Source of the DNA: Zasmidium citrigriseum
Lineage: Eukaryota; Ascomycota; Dothideomycetes; Mycosphaerellales; Mycosphaerellaceae
Direction of reading: 5' to 3'
NCBI GenBank assembly: GCA_002786025.1
Contig: NHNW01000050.1
Span: forward strand, 124,001-188,000
DNA length: 64,000 bases
Position numbers and translations under genes: made by a program. Shown piece after piece: positions 32,700 through 43,466 of the stretch (position 1 is its first letter; each line of letters begins with the position of its first letter). The notes below the pieces were generated by a model that saw only the letters and a list, made by a program, of their open reading frames with translations, was not told the DNA's origin and searched no databases.

Positions 32700-33775
32700 A
32701 GTTGCTGTCGTTGATTCTTACCCTCCAAATCCCCCAAACCACGAGCGCAGCTTCCCTCTTTATACCCCCATCCCACACATCATATGACCAAGGATCAAGT
32801 ATAACCCCAAAGATCGCCCTTCTGGGCATCATCACACCTCCTCCGTATCCAAACACAAAAGCACGCAAGTCGATCTTGGCTATGCTATTCCAGAACACAC
32901 TTTTCTGGGATCACCCCTTCCCAACCCACGAGTCTTCCGAATTCGCCGGGGTATTGGCTAGGGCTGAGTCGTGTTCGGATGAAACTCACGTTTAGGAGGC
33001 CGAAGGTACGAGGTCATTTGCTCAAGTTATGCAAGTTCGTTAGTTGAAAGTCGGTTAGGTTAGTGAACGGGTGGTTTGAGGTGCTGGGGAGATGGCTGTA
33101 GTAGGGTCGTATCGAACACGCTTGAGACCGGAGGGAAAGCAACCATTAGCAGCAAATTTAGGGTTGTCTGAGCACTGACGTGAAGTCTGAGACATGATCA
33201 GTGAGCTTGAAAGCGGAAGTTGAAGAAGAATCGTTCTTTTTGCCATTCTCATCGTCTTACGGCCAAGTAGCAGAAGGCCGCATCCATCAGTCATGCATGC
33301 CAAATCCGACCCCACCCCTTGCACAAGAACATGAAAAGAACAGTCCCACAGAATCGCCCATTCCCATTTTCGTGCCCATGCCTTTCCATCTTGTGCTCGC
33401 CGTCAACGCCGATGCGGATAGCGTGCGAGTAGAGAGTGAACGACCAGAGAACAATCAACGCAATTAGTGTATGCAGCGCCGCTGGACGCAGCACGACAGT
33501 ACAGGGAGAGAGTATGCTATACATCAGGGGTGGTGGTGTCGAGAAGTCGTGGAGGCCGTACGTTACGTGTCGTCGCAGGTCGTATCCACACAAAGACGGC
33601 GGTGAAGACGGTGATGAAGAGAACAGTGGCCGAGATGAATTCGGGCCTTCCGTCGATGATCGCAGGGTGCGTGCTGAATGCTCGCGATGGTGTCGAGTTC
33701 GAATTGCCGGTATCGCTTTTTACTTCCGTCTCAAATGCAATGCTAATGGAGCAGGACCAAAAGCTTTTGCTCCTC
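32700..33775. other. intergenic region, no gene adopted
   Basis: About 1.1 kb holding the promoter of secreted protein 2 and the 3' end of the eIF4B gene. A minus-strand frame at about 33517-33730 contains a hydrophobic run (ISATVLFITVFTAVFVWI), and another at 33291-33480 is also hydrophobic, but I could not find a start and splice set that joins them, so I left them out. Confidence 0.4.
32759..32764 (-). promoter_or_regulatory. TATA box of secreted protein 2
   Basis: On the minus strand TATAAAGAGGG lies about 60 bp upstream of the ATG. ATCATATG, shared with paralogue 1, lies 14 bp further upstream (32779-32786). Confidence 0.5.
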
Positions 33776-35698
33776 CTAGGAAGCAATGGCCCTGCCTCCA
33801 CCGCGGCGGTTGTTCTTGGGCTTGGCGGCCACGGTGCTCCAGCCGTCCTCTTCAAGTGCTTCGGCGGTGTCCTTTGGAGCTTGGTTGCCGTCCACAGGAA
33901 CGACTGGCTCGTTGGGCTTCGTCTCCTTGTCGGCGATGATGGTGCCGTTGGCTGGAGCGTCAGGAGTATCCAACTCTCCATCTTCACCACCCTCGGCATC
34001 ACGCTGAAGTATGCTGAAGCTTGCGCGGGCCTGTTGTGGGGCAGACTCGCCATTCTCCTTTGGCTGTGCCTTGCCATTCTGCTGACGCGATGGGCGACGA
34101 TCACCACGTGGTGGGCGCTCACCAGTGGGCGACGTGACCTTCTCGCCCTCCTGCTCAGCCTGTCCACGGTCTGCACGCTCACCGCGAGCCGCTCTTGCTG
34201 CAGTCTCCTTGGCTGCCTTCTCCTCTCTCGCCTTGTCATCTGCCTCTTTCTTCTGGCGGATGGCCAGCTCGCGTCTCTCCTCAACTTCACGCTCGCGGGT
34301 GGCTGTGTCAATGGGGCGTGCTGCACCGAACGGCGATGCCTTCGAGTCGCCGGACGGAGTGGTGGCCGAGCCTGGCTCAGCTGTCGAGACGGTGCGCTTC
34401 GCGAGGTTGAGCTTCGGTCGCTCCTTTGGTGCATCCTGTGCTGGTGAGGTAGGTGTAGATACGTCAGGCGTAGCAGCCGGGGACGCATCTGGCTTCATTC
34501 TCGCACGCCACTGGTTGTCCATCTCTGCTGCGGTAGGTACACGCTCTGCTGCTGGGCGTGGCTCGAACTCTCGTCGTGGTGGTCTCGAACCTGCATCTGA
34601 TCTGCCGGTGCCCTCGCCCCATGCTGGGCTTGCTCGTCGCTCGCGTGGAGGTCCGCCCTCTCGCATTCTGCCGCCGTCGCGCCCGCCTGGCTGACCTGGA
34701 ACTGGGGACAAGGGGCCCTTGCGCTCCCAATTCGAGAAATCACGTACCTTACCGTCATTTTCAAAGAAGCCTGGCTTGCGGCCTGGTGGTCCGCCACGCT
34801 CGCTACCGGCATCCGACATGTTGTCGAAGCCTCCTCCTCGGCTGAAGCCTCTCGAGGGCTGTCGGGTGTTCTGTGGAAGATCTGGGAGTGGGCCCTTGCG
34901 GCTCCAGTCGGAGAAGTCGCGCGACGACTCTGCGCGATCGTTCTTGGCTGTGAAGGGTCAGCATATGAATGTGTATTTGGTTGTATGCCTGCATACGTGG
35001 GTCAGCAACGCTGATCTTGATGTTCCGGCCCATGAAAGGGGTCTCGGTCATGTCAAGCGCCTTGCGCAGGCCCTCGGGGGAGCCGAATTCGACGTAGCCG
35101 AAGCCCTTTGGCTTGCGGTCAACCTTGTCCTCCATGATCCGCACGGTGGTGACTTCGCAGCCAGCCAAGAAGTCCTCGATGTCGGCAGAGGTGACATTGT
35201 AGTCGAGGTTGCCGAGATGAGCGGTATAAGGGGGCTTGGTGGGGAATGGGACAGCCTCGCGCTCGAACCGTGGGCGGTCTATTAGACAGTCAGTCTGAAG
35301 CCTGCAGTGCCGACATGCAACGCAGCAGGTACTTGCCATAGCTTGGGCCTCGTCCTCCCATACCTCCCATGCCGCTGGGAGCGCGGGTGTCGCGGGCGGT
35401 CTCCCAGGCGGGCTGTGTGAATGCGCGCCGCTCGCCCGGGGCATCGCGGTCGCGTGCGCCGCCGTAGGAGGGGGCGGCGGGGACTGGCACCGAGTCCATC
35501 TCGTCTGCCCATGATCCGAGGGCTGTGTCAACATTGTCAGTAGCGTCCTTCTTTCTGGCTCGGGTAGTCGCTGAGGTGGACGGCGGACGTTGAGGCCGGA
35601 GCACGAGGTGGGGGATGCGGATGATGCGTACATTGGTTGGTCAAGAAGTCGCCCAAGGCCATCTTCTCTTGCTTCTTTTTGGGAGCTGCAGGCATCAT
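33776..35698 (-). CDS. translation initiation factor eIF4B (Tif3-like)
   Basis: Exons 35698-35632, 35522-35337, 35278-34997 and 34947-33776 encode 568 residues. The start region (MMPAAPKKKQEKMALGDFL) joins LGSWADEMD, typical of fungal eIF4B. One RRM spans about residues 103-178, with RNP1 KGFGYVEF. Two copies of a DFS-W-RKGPL repeat follow, then a highly charged Arg/Glu region and a C-terminal tail ending RRGGGRAIAS. The second intron must use a GC donor (TATG, then GCAAGT) to keep the RRM in frame; the nearby GT would break it. eIF4B binds RNA and assists eIF4A in unwinding 5' leaders during scanning. Identification is strong. Confidence 0.9.
35279..35336 (-). other. GC-AG intron in the eIF4B gene
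   Basis: 58-nt intron with donor G then GCAAGT, and acceptor TAATAG. The only GT donor nearby (four bases into the intron) gives the wrong frame and destroys the RRM. GC-AG introns are a minor class spliced by the normal U2 spliceosome. Confidence 0.75.
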
Positions 35699-36134
35699 GT
35701 CAGCCTTGTCATTTGCATATGGCGGTATAGCACGGTGGTGCTGCTGGCGGGCAGCAATGTGCCATGCCGCGCACGGAGCGGGCGTTCATACCCATGATTG
35801 CGGTCGTGTGCGAACCACGCGGTCGTCGGCGCGGTTCTGGGGTGGAGAGAGAGGCGGTCGGGGGCCTCTCGAGTGCTGGCGGAAGTGTTGGGTGCGGCGC
35901 GGTGTCGGGCGCAGCAGTGGTTGATATATCGCCGTGAGCTGGAAGATTTCTTTGGGCGGAGACGTCGACGTGCCTTCTCACTTTGTGCGAGCGGGTCTAC
36001 CCGGCGTCAGGGATCCATGGATAGAGTTGGCGCTAGAGAAGACTAAATGCCGACGATGAGATCTCGTGCTCTTCACATGTCCTTCAACGACGCCTCCAAT
36101 ATTCACCGTCCCATCGAGGGTGTCCAGTATCGTG
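35699..36134. other. divergent promoter region (eIF4B / Tim17-family gene)
   Basis: About 440 bp. Two out-of-frame ATGs lie just upstream of the eIF4B start on its strand (CATATGCAAATG context); they may be removed by a leader intron or act as tiny upstream frames. Nothing else seen. Confidence 0.4.
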
Positions 36135-37034
36135 ATGGAACAGAGGCGTCCGCCGCCGGAGGGGCCATTCATTGCGGCCATCGAGCCGGCTTTGAGGGTC
36201 GGCGCTGCTTGTGGTGAGTCCCGCCCGCTTCCCCTTTCTCGTCCATCTGCTGGCGTTCCGTGGTCGTCTGGGGTAGTAAGCAAAAAATGAAATATTATGG
36301 AATTCTGCATTGGCTTTGGAGATGATCAATGACACTGCTGCCTGGTGCAATGGAAGACATGCGCTGTCTTGAGACGAAGAAGCTGCTCCCCTTGCCCTTA
36401 AACTCCATGCCAAGCCCGATAGCTATCCTGATACCGAACAACACCTGCTCGAGACGTCTGCTGACATGTCAAACCAGGTGGTGCTGGCTTTCTTTTTGGC
36501 GGAGCTTCGGGCATTGTTCAAGGTCTTCCTGTCGCGCTCTCTGGCGGCATATCCGCTATCCAGACATTCGCTTTAGGAACCACCTTCTCGCTTTGCCGAA
36601 CTGGCGTTGTCAATGCTTGGACTGTTGATGGCACACCTCCAGCACCGCGGGACTTGACCAAGGCGAGTGCCATTGCTGGTGGTGTATCTGGGGGTGCTGC
36701 TGGTCTGGTCTTTCGGGGACGATCAAATGCCATTCCTGGAGCTATTATGTTTGCAATTTTTGGGGCAGCCGGTCAGCACATCTACAATCGATATACAGCC
36801 CCGAAAGACGAGAAGCCGCGAGAGAACTTCTGGAAGCGGATGAGTGAGAAAAGCTGGACGCCGTTCAAAGTGCTCAGCAACGATGAGTACTCAGAGATGT
36901 TGCAAGAGCGTATGCTCAAGCTTGATGTCGAAATCGCTGTGCTGGACGACAAGATAGCTGCGTTAAAGGAGGAACAGCAGAAAGGAAGTACGAGCGCGAC
37001 TTCGAAGAATAGTACCAGCAATACCACTCGATGA
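36135..37034 (+). CDS. Tim17/Tim22/Tim23-family protein
   Basis: Exons 36135-36213 and 36478-37034 encode 211 residues. Glycine-rich hydrophobic segments with small-residue spacing (ALRVGAACG joined to GAGFLFGGASGIVQGLP, ISAIQTFALGTTFSL, SAIAGGVSGGAAGLVFRGR, IPGAIMFAIFGAAGQHIYNR) are typical of the Tim17 superfamily of mitochondrial inner-membrane proteins. A conserved-looking soluble tail (FWKRMSEKSWTPFKVLSN) and a coiled stretch (DVEIAVLDDKIAALKEEQ) follow. It is not a core TIM subunit by sequence; a role in mitochondrial membrane assembly is inferred. The intron is 264 nt, long for this window, and might hide a small exon, though the phase closes without one. Confidence 0.72.
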
Positions 37035-37559
37035 AGAAAGCATGCTGGGGAGATGGCACGAGTCTAATGGTGCAGAGAAAAGAGTACCACAGACTATTGC
37101 AAGGCACTGCTTTCGGCTACTATCAGAAATGATCTCTGTGAGTCCGATGGATCCGAGATCATGACGATGCTGGCCCGCGCTCTATACAGCTCTGTCCACA
37201 AGAGCAGAGTATCTCGAGAAGGATGAGCCGGACGTGGGTGCCAGCGACAGGTTGGGGGCAACGAACGAACGCTGGAGCTGTGTGAAAGCTGATGGAAGAT
37301 GGTATGATGCGGCTTCAGCGAAAGAGCTTCAGCGCGAAGAGCCGGAGGTGGATGACGGATTGAGATGGAAAGGCAGATTAGTGGATTGGTCGTTGCACTG
37401 CGCAACCCGTGCGGCGGTAGAATAGAGTCTTTGTCCGTTTGATGTGGTGTTTGCCAAATCCCGGCCGTCTCAGACGCGAACGCCACTACAAACGAGACTC
37501 AAACCTCGAAACCTCGAACTTCCATCCGACAGCCACCACTACAATCCATTCTCGTCAAA
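37035..37559. other. intergenic region, no gene seen
   Basis: About 525 bp between two plus-strand genes. The last 100 bp before the next ATG are C/A-rich (leader-like). A 130-codon minus-strand frame has no recognisable features. Confidence 0.45.
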
Positions 37560-38597
37560 ATGGACCAGCGCACTCAACACCGCCATCGCCAAGCTCCCGC
37601 TGGCCCCCGCGACCTTCATTCGCAGATGCTTCCTCCAAGCACCTCGACATCGGAGCCTCAAGGCAGTCGCCCAGAGATGATCCAGACTGGCCGCACGTCA
37701 GCACTGTCACCAAAGCCAGACTCGTATGACCAGATGGCACTCGAGTCGCCTCGCCGCTACCGCCAAAGAGCAGACATGGGAGAGGTCGTACCTGCCCAGA
37801 ACGAATCGCCCACGCGCCGCCAGCCCTCATCTGCATACCGATCAACCTCCAGAAGCACCACCACGGACTATCGAGATCGCGAGTACCCACACGCCACGCC
37901 GCCAGCCCGCCATCGAAGCAGGAGTCCAGCGGGCAGCCCACCCGTGCCGCCTCCCAAAGATGAAGGCTATGCTCCAGAGCAACCACGTAAACCTTCACCT
38001 TTCTCCACCCACCACCCTACTGGCAGGTCGCACCCCTTCCAATCATCCCACGTCTACCACAACCACTTGGCCTACGACCCTCGTCGACTCCTCCCCACAC
38101 CCGTCCGCCCACCGGTAGCATTCACTTTCGAACTGGCGCCATCCGAGACGGAATTCATCTACACCCCACCCCGGACCTCAGACGACGGCGAGGCGCTACC
38201 AGCAACCGCCCAAGCTATCGTGGTTCCTGTCCCGGGAACTGGCCAGGAGATCACCGCTGAGAACTTCGGCCTCATATGCGCCGATCCGCAGGCTTTCGAC
38301 GAGTCTAGGCGCATGCCCGCAGATATCGAGGAGGGATCGAAGGAGGATGTCGCTGCGAAGGAGGAGGTGAGCAAAGGCTTTCTGTATGAGACTGGGGAGG
38401 ACTATGAGGCTGGACGATGGGGTGCGCAGGAGGAGGAAGAAGAGGTCACCGAGATGATGGAATTGCCGAGTAGTCCGCCCTTATTCCAGCAGTTCGCAAT
38501 GTTCGAGGAGATTCGTGGCGTGGCCCAGAGTACGATTCGGCAGGTCTCTGAGATGGATCAGGCGGACTCCAGTCAGCTTGAGATCGCAGGCATGTAG
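37560..38597 (+). CDS. hypothetical protein, N-terminally disordered
   Basis: One exon of 345 residues starting at an ATG in good context (CAAAATGGAC). Residues 1-170 are Ser/Pro/Arg/His-rich and probably disordered, with an SRSTTTDYRDREY-like stretch. Residues 185-265 look folded: VAFTFELAPSETEFIYTP and AQAIVVPVPGTGQEITAENF. The C-terminal part is acidic (EEEEEVTEMMELP) and ends in a helical segment (FEEIRGVAQSTIRQVSEM). I do not recognise a family and assign no function. Confidence 0.6.
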   Translation: MDQRTQHRHRQAPAGPRDLHSQMLPPSTSTSEPQGSRPEMIQTGRTSALSPKPDSYDQMALESPRRYRQRADMGEVVPAQNESPTRRQPSSAYRSTSRSTTTDYRDREYPHATPPARHRSRSPAGSPPVPPPKDEGYAPEQPRKPSPFSTHHPTGRSHPFQSSHVYHNHLAYDPRRLLPTPVRPPVAFTFELAPSETEFIYTPPRTSDDGEALPATAQAIVVPVPGTGQEITAENFGLICADPQAFDESRRMPADIEEGSKEDVAAKEEVSKGFLYETGEDYEAGRWGAQEEEEEVTEMMELPSSPPLFQQFAMFEEIRGVAQSTIRQVSEMDQADSSQLEIAGM

Positions 38598-39279
38598 CCA
38601 TAAGAGATGAGCGTTCGAGACTAGCCAGACGGTGTCATTTGGGACTTAGCTGGCAAACAAAGTCTGAGCTCTGCTCAAACACCTTCTAGCGACCACGAGC
38701 CTACCCATATTGCCTTTACCAGAGGTTTCTTCCTGCCTCAGGCATCACCACATTCCAGCCACCAATCCCACAGGTTTTGGGAAGACACCAACAAGCCATC
38801 GGCCATCTCACGCAACGTCACCTCATCTTTGTCTTCATCTTCTATGCTTCTCATCTCCAACTTTTTCTCTCTTCATCAGTTTTTCGCCCTTTGACATCGT
38901 CCTAAACGGCCATCCCATCAGTCATCAGCTTGGCTCGGATGCTCGCCGCCGGACGTCTCTCCACCTCGGGATCCTCCTCTTCATACCATCTCTAATCCGG
39001 CATCATGAGGACGATCGATCCTCCATTGCGGTCACCAAACCTGCACGACACTCCTCTGCAACCAGACACCCGCAAGATTCAGGCACGGGTAACAGAGTTA
39101 CGCTTTCCCCTCATTCTGCTGCTGCGGAGAGACAATGCAGGAACAATGATGTCAGATTGGCTCGTTCGGATGTCACCTTGCACGATGGTAAGTGCGAGCT
39201 TGTGAAATTCTTATAGGAAGCTTGTGTCTACCGCAAGATAGGTCGTGGTATTCTTCGTATTTCTTTAGTGCTGGCAAAG
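38598..39279. other. intergenic region, promoter of the GH92 gene
   Basis: About 680 bp; a 168-codon plus-strand frame with a non-ATG start and Ser/His-rich low-complexity translation overlaps it but has no family resemblance. No repeats or RNA gene seen. Confidence 0.45.
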
Positions 39280-41757
39280 ATGTGGGCGAAGCGTACTCTC
39301 CTACCGTTGCTGGCACCGCTGGCCGCGGCACAGCACGACTGGTCTCAATATGTCAACCCATTTATCGGAGGCGAAGGACCCATCCCAGGCCAAGCATATG
39401 GCGGCGGTGACATCTTCGTTGGCGGTGCTCGACCGTTTGGAGTGGCCAAGGTTGGCATCGACACCTATGAGACCAATGTCTCTATCTCGACCATCAATGG
39501 AGGCTGGACTCCGCGAGGATTGGTTACTGGTATCAGCATGATGCATGAGTCTGGTACTGGAGGGCCAGCGAAGTACGGCATCATCTCACAGATGCCATTG
39601 ACGACAATGGACGCTCCAGTCAACATCTTGGACAACAGAACTTACTGGCAAGAACGGGTTGGAAACGACAGTGCTAGCGTGGGCTATTTTGGCATGAAAT
39701 TGAAGAATGGCGTGACTGCACAGGTTGGAGGCGCACGTCATAGCGGAATAATGTCCTATGAGTTTCCTGCTGGAGAGAAATACATCCTCGCGGATGTGTC
39801 CCATTTCCTGCCTAACGAAGGCGGCTCCAACGAGGATCAATACTATGCCGGCGGTGCCATCGAAATCGAAAGACATGGCAAGCAGTACACTGGCTACGGC
39901 ACTTACGGCGGAGGCTTCAGTAACAGTGGACCATCGACGACCTACTTCTGCGGCGAATTCGAACAGACGCCCAAAGCACACACCTTCCGTGGTCGAAACA
40001 CCGCACCTGTTCAGAGACAGAAGACTCTGGCGAACGAGCCTATCCCGCACCCAACCTTCCGCAATCGTAGCCGAGAAGAGTCTGGTCCGCTCGTGGACCG
40101 TGTGGGTGCCGTCTTTGACTTCTCGAATTCAAGCTCCCGAACGATCAGGTCTCGCGTTGGCATCTCATTCATCTCCGTCGAGAAAGCGTGCGCCTACAAG
40201 GACCGCGAGATACCATCTTGGAATCTCAACGATACAGTCTCTGCGGCGAAGAAAGAGTGGAACCAGGACGTCTTCAGCAAGATCCAAGTTCCGACTGGTC
40301 CGAGCGAGAACCGTACGAATCTAGTCATCCTCTACTCCTCCCTGTACTTCATGCACTTAATGCCGTCTGACCGCTCGGGCGAGAACCCCTATTGGGAGGG
40401 TACTGGAGATTATTGGGATGACTTCTACACCTTTTGGGATATCTTCCGTTGCACAGTCTCATGGTACCACCTCTTCCAGCCCGAATACTACGCCAGCATG
40501 ATCCGTGCAGTCATCGACATCTGGAAGTACGAAGGCTACATGCCCGATGGCCGAAGCGGCAATTACAACGGCATTGTACAGGGCGGTTCAAATGCAGACA
40601 ACGCCCTGGCGGACGCCTACGTCAAGAAGCTTCCGGGCATCAACTGGACGGAAGGCTACCAAGCCATGGTCAAGGATGCTGAAGTCACTCCATACAACGA
40701 CTTCAATCTAGTCGACCCGAGCAATGGCATCGCGCAGGGTCGCGGCGCTCTCTACGACTGGATCCCCCTAGGCTACCTTTCCGTCGACAAGAGCACGAGG
40801 TCGATCTCCCGGACAATCGAGTACTCGGCCAATGACTTCTCGCTTGTTCAAGTCGCCAAGGGAGAGGCTCCTGATGATGTTCAGAAATATCTCAATCGTA
40901 GCGCCAACTGGCAAAACCTCTGGGCCCATAACTTCACCCATAAGGGCTTCACGGGCTTCCCCGTTCCTCGGCTTTCGACTGGAGAGTTCAACGTTACGGA
41001 CTACAACCCAGCCCTTTGTGGTGGCTGCGAATGGCAGGACATCTCCTATGAAGCCACGCCGTTCGAGTATTCTTTCACCATTCCGCACGATATGCAGACT
41101 TTGATCGAGTTCATGGGCGGCAATGACGAGTTTGAACGAAGACTGGACTACATTTTCATGCCCAACACCTCGGAGCAGAACTTGGGAGCCAATGGTGCCT
41201 CCATAAACACAATCATGAATATCGGTAATGAGCCAGGTGAGTTCTCTTGAACCCTCCATTAAACCCGCACCACTGACTCTTCCCTTCAAGACTTCGCAAC
41301 CCCCTACGAATACCACTACCTCAACAAACAATCCAAATCCGTCAACGCCTCCCGCTCGCTCGCAAACGCCTACTTCCACGACGCAACCTACGGCGTCCCC
41401 GGCAATTCCGACGCTGGTGCCCTCAACTCCTGGATGCTCTGGCAAATGCTCGGTCTCTACCCCGTCGTCACCCAGACCGTCTACTTGATCAACTCGCCGT
41501 GGTTCTCCGACATAAACATGACTATCAATACCAACAACACTCTACGTGTAACAGCGGCTGGTCTGGATAATGCGGATTCTTATTTTGTACAGAGTGTGAA
41601 GATTAATGGGAAGCAATGGGATCGGAATTGGTTTGAACATGATGATGTTATGAGGGATGGAGGGACGATTGAATTTGAACTTGGGAGCGAGATGAAGGCT
41701 TGGGAGACGGGGGATGTTCCACCTAGTCCGGGGCATTTCGAGAAACCTAGACCTTAA
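39280..41757 (+). CDS. secreted GH92 alpha-1,2-mannosidase
   Basis: Exons 39280-41236 and 41291-41757 (54-nt intron) encode 807 residues. The start is the ATG of MWAKRTLLPLLAPLAAA, a signal peptide. The N-terminal beta domain opens with YVNPFIGGEG, and the (alpha/alpha)6 domain includes FWDIFRCTVSWY, GYMPDGRSGNYNG and NIGNEPDFATPYEYHYL, the GNEP signature of GH92. The later GN-D-G block reads GNSDAGALNSW rather than the common GNDD form; the key Asp is kept. GH92 enzymes are calcium-dependent exo-mannosidases that trim alpha-1,2-linked mannose from glycoproteins. Many NxS/T sites fit secretion. Identification is strong, linkage specificity inferred. Confidence 0.9.
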
Positions 41758-42305
41758 GGGATATAGGGGAGGTGGGAAAGGTAGACATTGAACTGGAAGC
41801 TAATGATGATGATTGGTATCGACTACTCTCGGTGTTCCGGTCAAAGTGGAAGATGCCTCCGACAATCCCTAACTTTCTCAAGAAAGGCTAAGATTGTAAC
41901 AAGCCCTCTAATAGCTTAGAGCCACACGCTCTCGTGGAGAAAGGGCAATTTCCAGTCTGAGCGGAAGAAGGAGGGTAAACGTCTGGTGGTGCAGCTCTGG
42001 CTTCGTGAGTCCAGTCGTAACAGGAACCGTCACTACTTCTTCCATCGCAAACGCGCCATCACAAGCGAACGAATCGATTGCAAGCCCCTAAAGCAGTAAG
42101 GTGTGCAGAATAACGGTGAGATCAACGGCCTGATTGACAGCTCCGGCGCAAAGTCAATTCTTCAGCTGCCAACGCACAGCGAATGGACTTTCGTCAGAAG
42201 GCACAGCAGTCTTGGCTCAGGAAGGAAAAATCTCTCATCATCTTAAGACCTCACTATTTCTTTTCTTCGTCAGAGCCCGACGATGACTGATGGACGGGAG
42301 TCTCC
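41758..42305. other. intergenic region with MITE copy B
   Basis: About 550 bp downstream of the mannosidase. Apart from the MITE (listed separately) I see only the presumed promoter of the next gene. Confidence 0.5.
41826..41976. mobile_element. MITE copy B (151 bp, TA target-site duplication)
   Basis: Flanked on both sides by TA (41824-41825 and 41977-41978), the duplication made by Tc1/mariner elements. The left end reads GGTCAAAGTGGAAGATG, the right end TTTCCAGTCTGAGCGGAAGA, imperfect inverted repeats. The interior aligns with copy A (152 bp) throughout. No coding capacity. Located about 70 bp after the mannosidase stop codon, so it may be transcribed in that 3' region. Confidence 0.75.
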
Positions 42306-43420
42306 ATGCCGGACTTTGTCTTTCTTGATGAGCGTGGCAGCGATGAAGTGAGGAGACAGATCCGGTCTGTCGCGACGAGGTATTCGCATCATCATGGGGA
42401 TCGCAAGCCGAAGGCCAGGACTGGACAGGGGCAGGATGAGAGGAGGAATAGGAGGAAGCGGACGCGGAAGACTGTTGTGAAGACCGGGCCTGCGGGGGAC
42501 GAGCTGACGGTTAGTTGGCAACTGCCGTCCAGGGCGACTTCGACGGAGAGTGTGCAGACGATCAAGACGGAGGAGAACGAAGATGACGAAGAGACCATTG
42601 CGAAGATGATGCACGTCAGGACGCCGTCGCCAAAGAGGATGGCTGTTGTGCCGGAGGCGGACGATCCTTTCGAGACGTATCCCGTGCCAGCTCAACCTTG
42701 GTTTTCCAGGCTGCTGTTTCATCGTACGTTAAGAAAGATCGCATCAATGGACCTGGCTGACCACCAGCAGTCAACAACTTCATGTTACGAGGCTGGGCAA
42801 ACCTCCCCATGACTCGCGAACAACGAGACGAAGGTATCATATTTGTCCAGCGACAGAGTCGGGAGGACGCTTCTTACTTTTATATGAACTTACTATCAAT
42901 CGCTGGAGACTTGAATGGTGAGTTTATTCGAGTGGTCAGTAGCTCACGGCTGAGATTGATCTTTCGGTCAGACAAGGGCCAAATCAGCGCCTCCCTAGTC
43001 CCCTGGCTGACGACCAAAGTCGTCGCCTCCGTTAACGACGCCGTGGGCGATCCAGAACGGTCCTTCAGCTCGGCAACCATCATGACCGTAGGCCGCATCA
43101 TGCTTCACGAGACATTTCTCGGAGATCCAGGGATCGGCCAGAACGTCCATCGGCGGGCGTTTGCGAGGATGCTCGTCTTGGCTGGTGGTGTCGATGCGTT
43201 GAATCTTCCTGAAGTTGTGAGATGTAGTTGGGCGTGGACGGAGAGTCTGCTCGCGAGGAAGACGGGTGTGGCGATTGGGCAGATGGAGCCGGCGCTGCTG
43301 CATGATAGGACGTTCAAAAGAGAGCGGGATCTTGATGAGGATATGAAGGTTTTGGCTGGGTACCATGAACGCAGGGAGTGGAGAGAGGAGGAGCTTGGGG
43401 GAGTGAAGGAGAGATCGTGA
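42306..43420 (+). CDS. fungal TF-like protein lacking a DNA-binding domain
   Basis: Exons 42306-42723, 42771-42917 and 42972-43420 encode 337 residues. The opening FVFLDERGSDEVRRQIRSVA followed by a basic stretch (RRNRRKRTRKTVVK) resembles a large fungal family that has a fungal-specific transcription-factor region without a zinc cluster, sometimes labelled tachykinin family in databases. Later segments (LLSIAGDLN, KVVASVNDAVGDPE) look helical. The second intron (54 nt) is a multiple of three without a stop, so its retention would give a 355-residue form. No recognised catalytic or DNA-binding motif; nuclear localisation through the basic patch is possible. The protein is short for the family and may be reduced at its C-terminus. 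Confidence 0.6.
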
Positions 43421-43466
43421 TTCTGCAATGATTGTTGTTCGTGTTGCGAAAGCAGCAAAAGATATA

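Noticed and set aside
33291..33730. Two hydrophobic minus-strand frames downstream of the eIF4B stop codon, possibly a small membrane protein.
   Set aside because: No start codon and splice set joined them into one protein; they are as easily explained as the 3' untranslated region of eIF4B.
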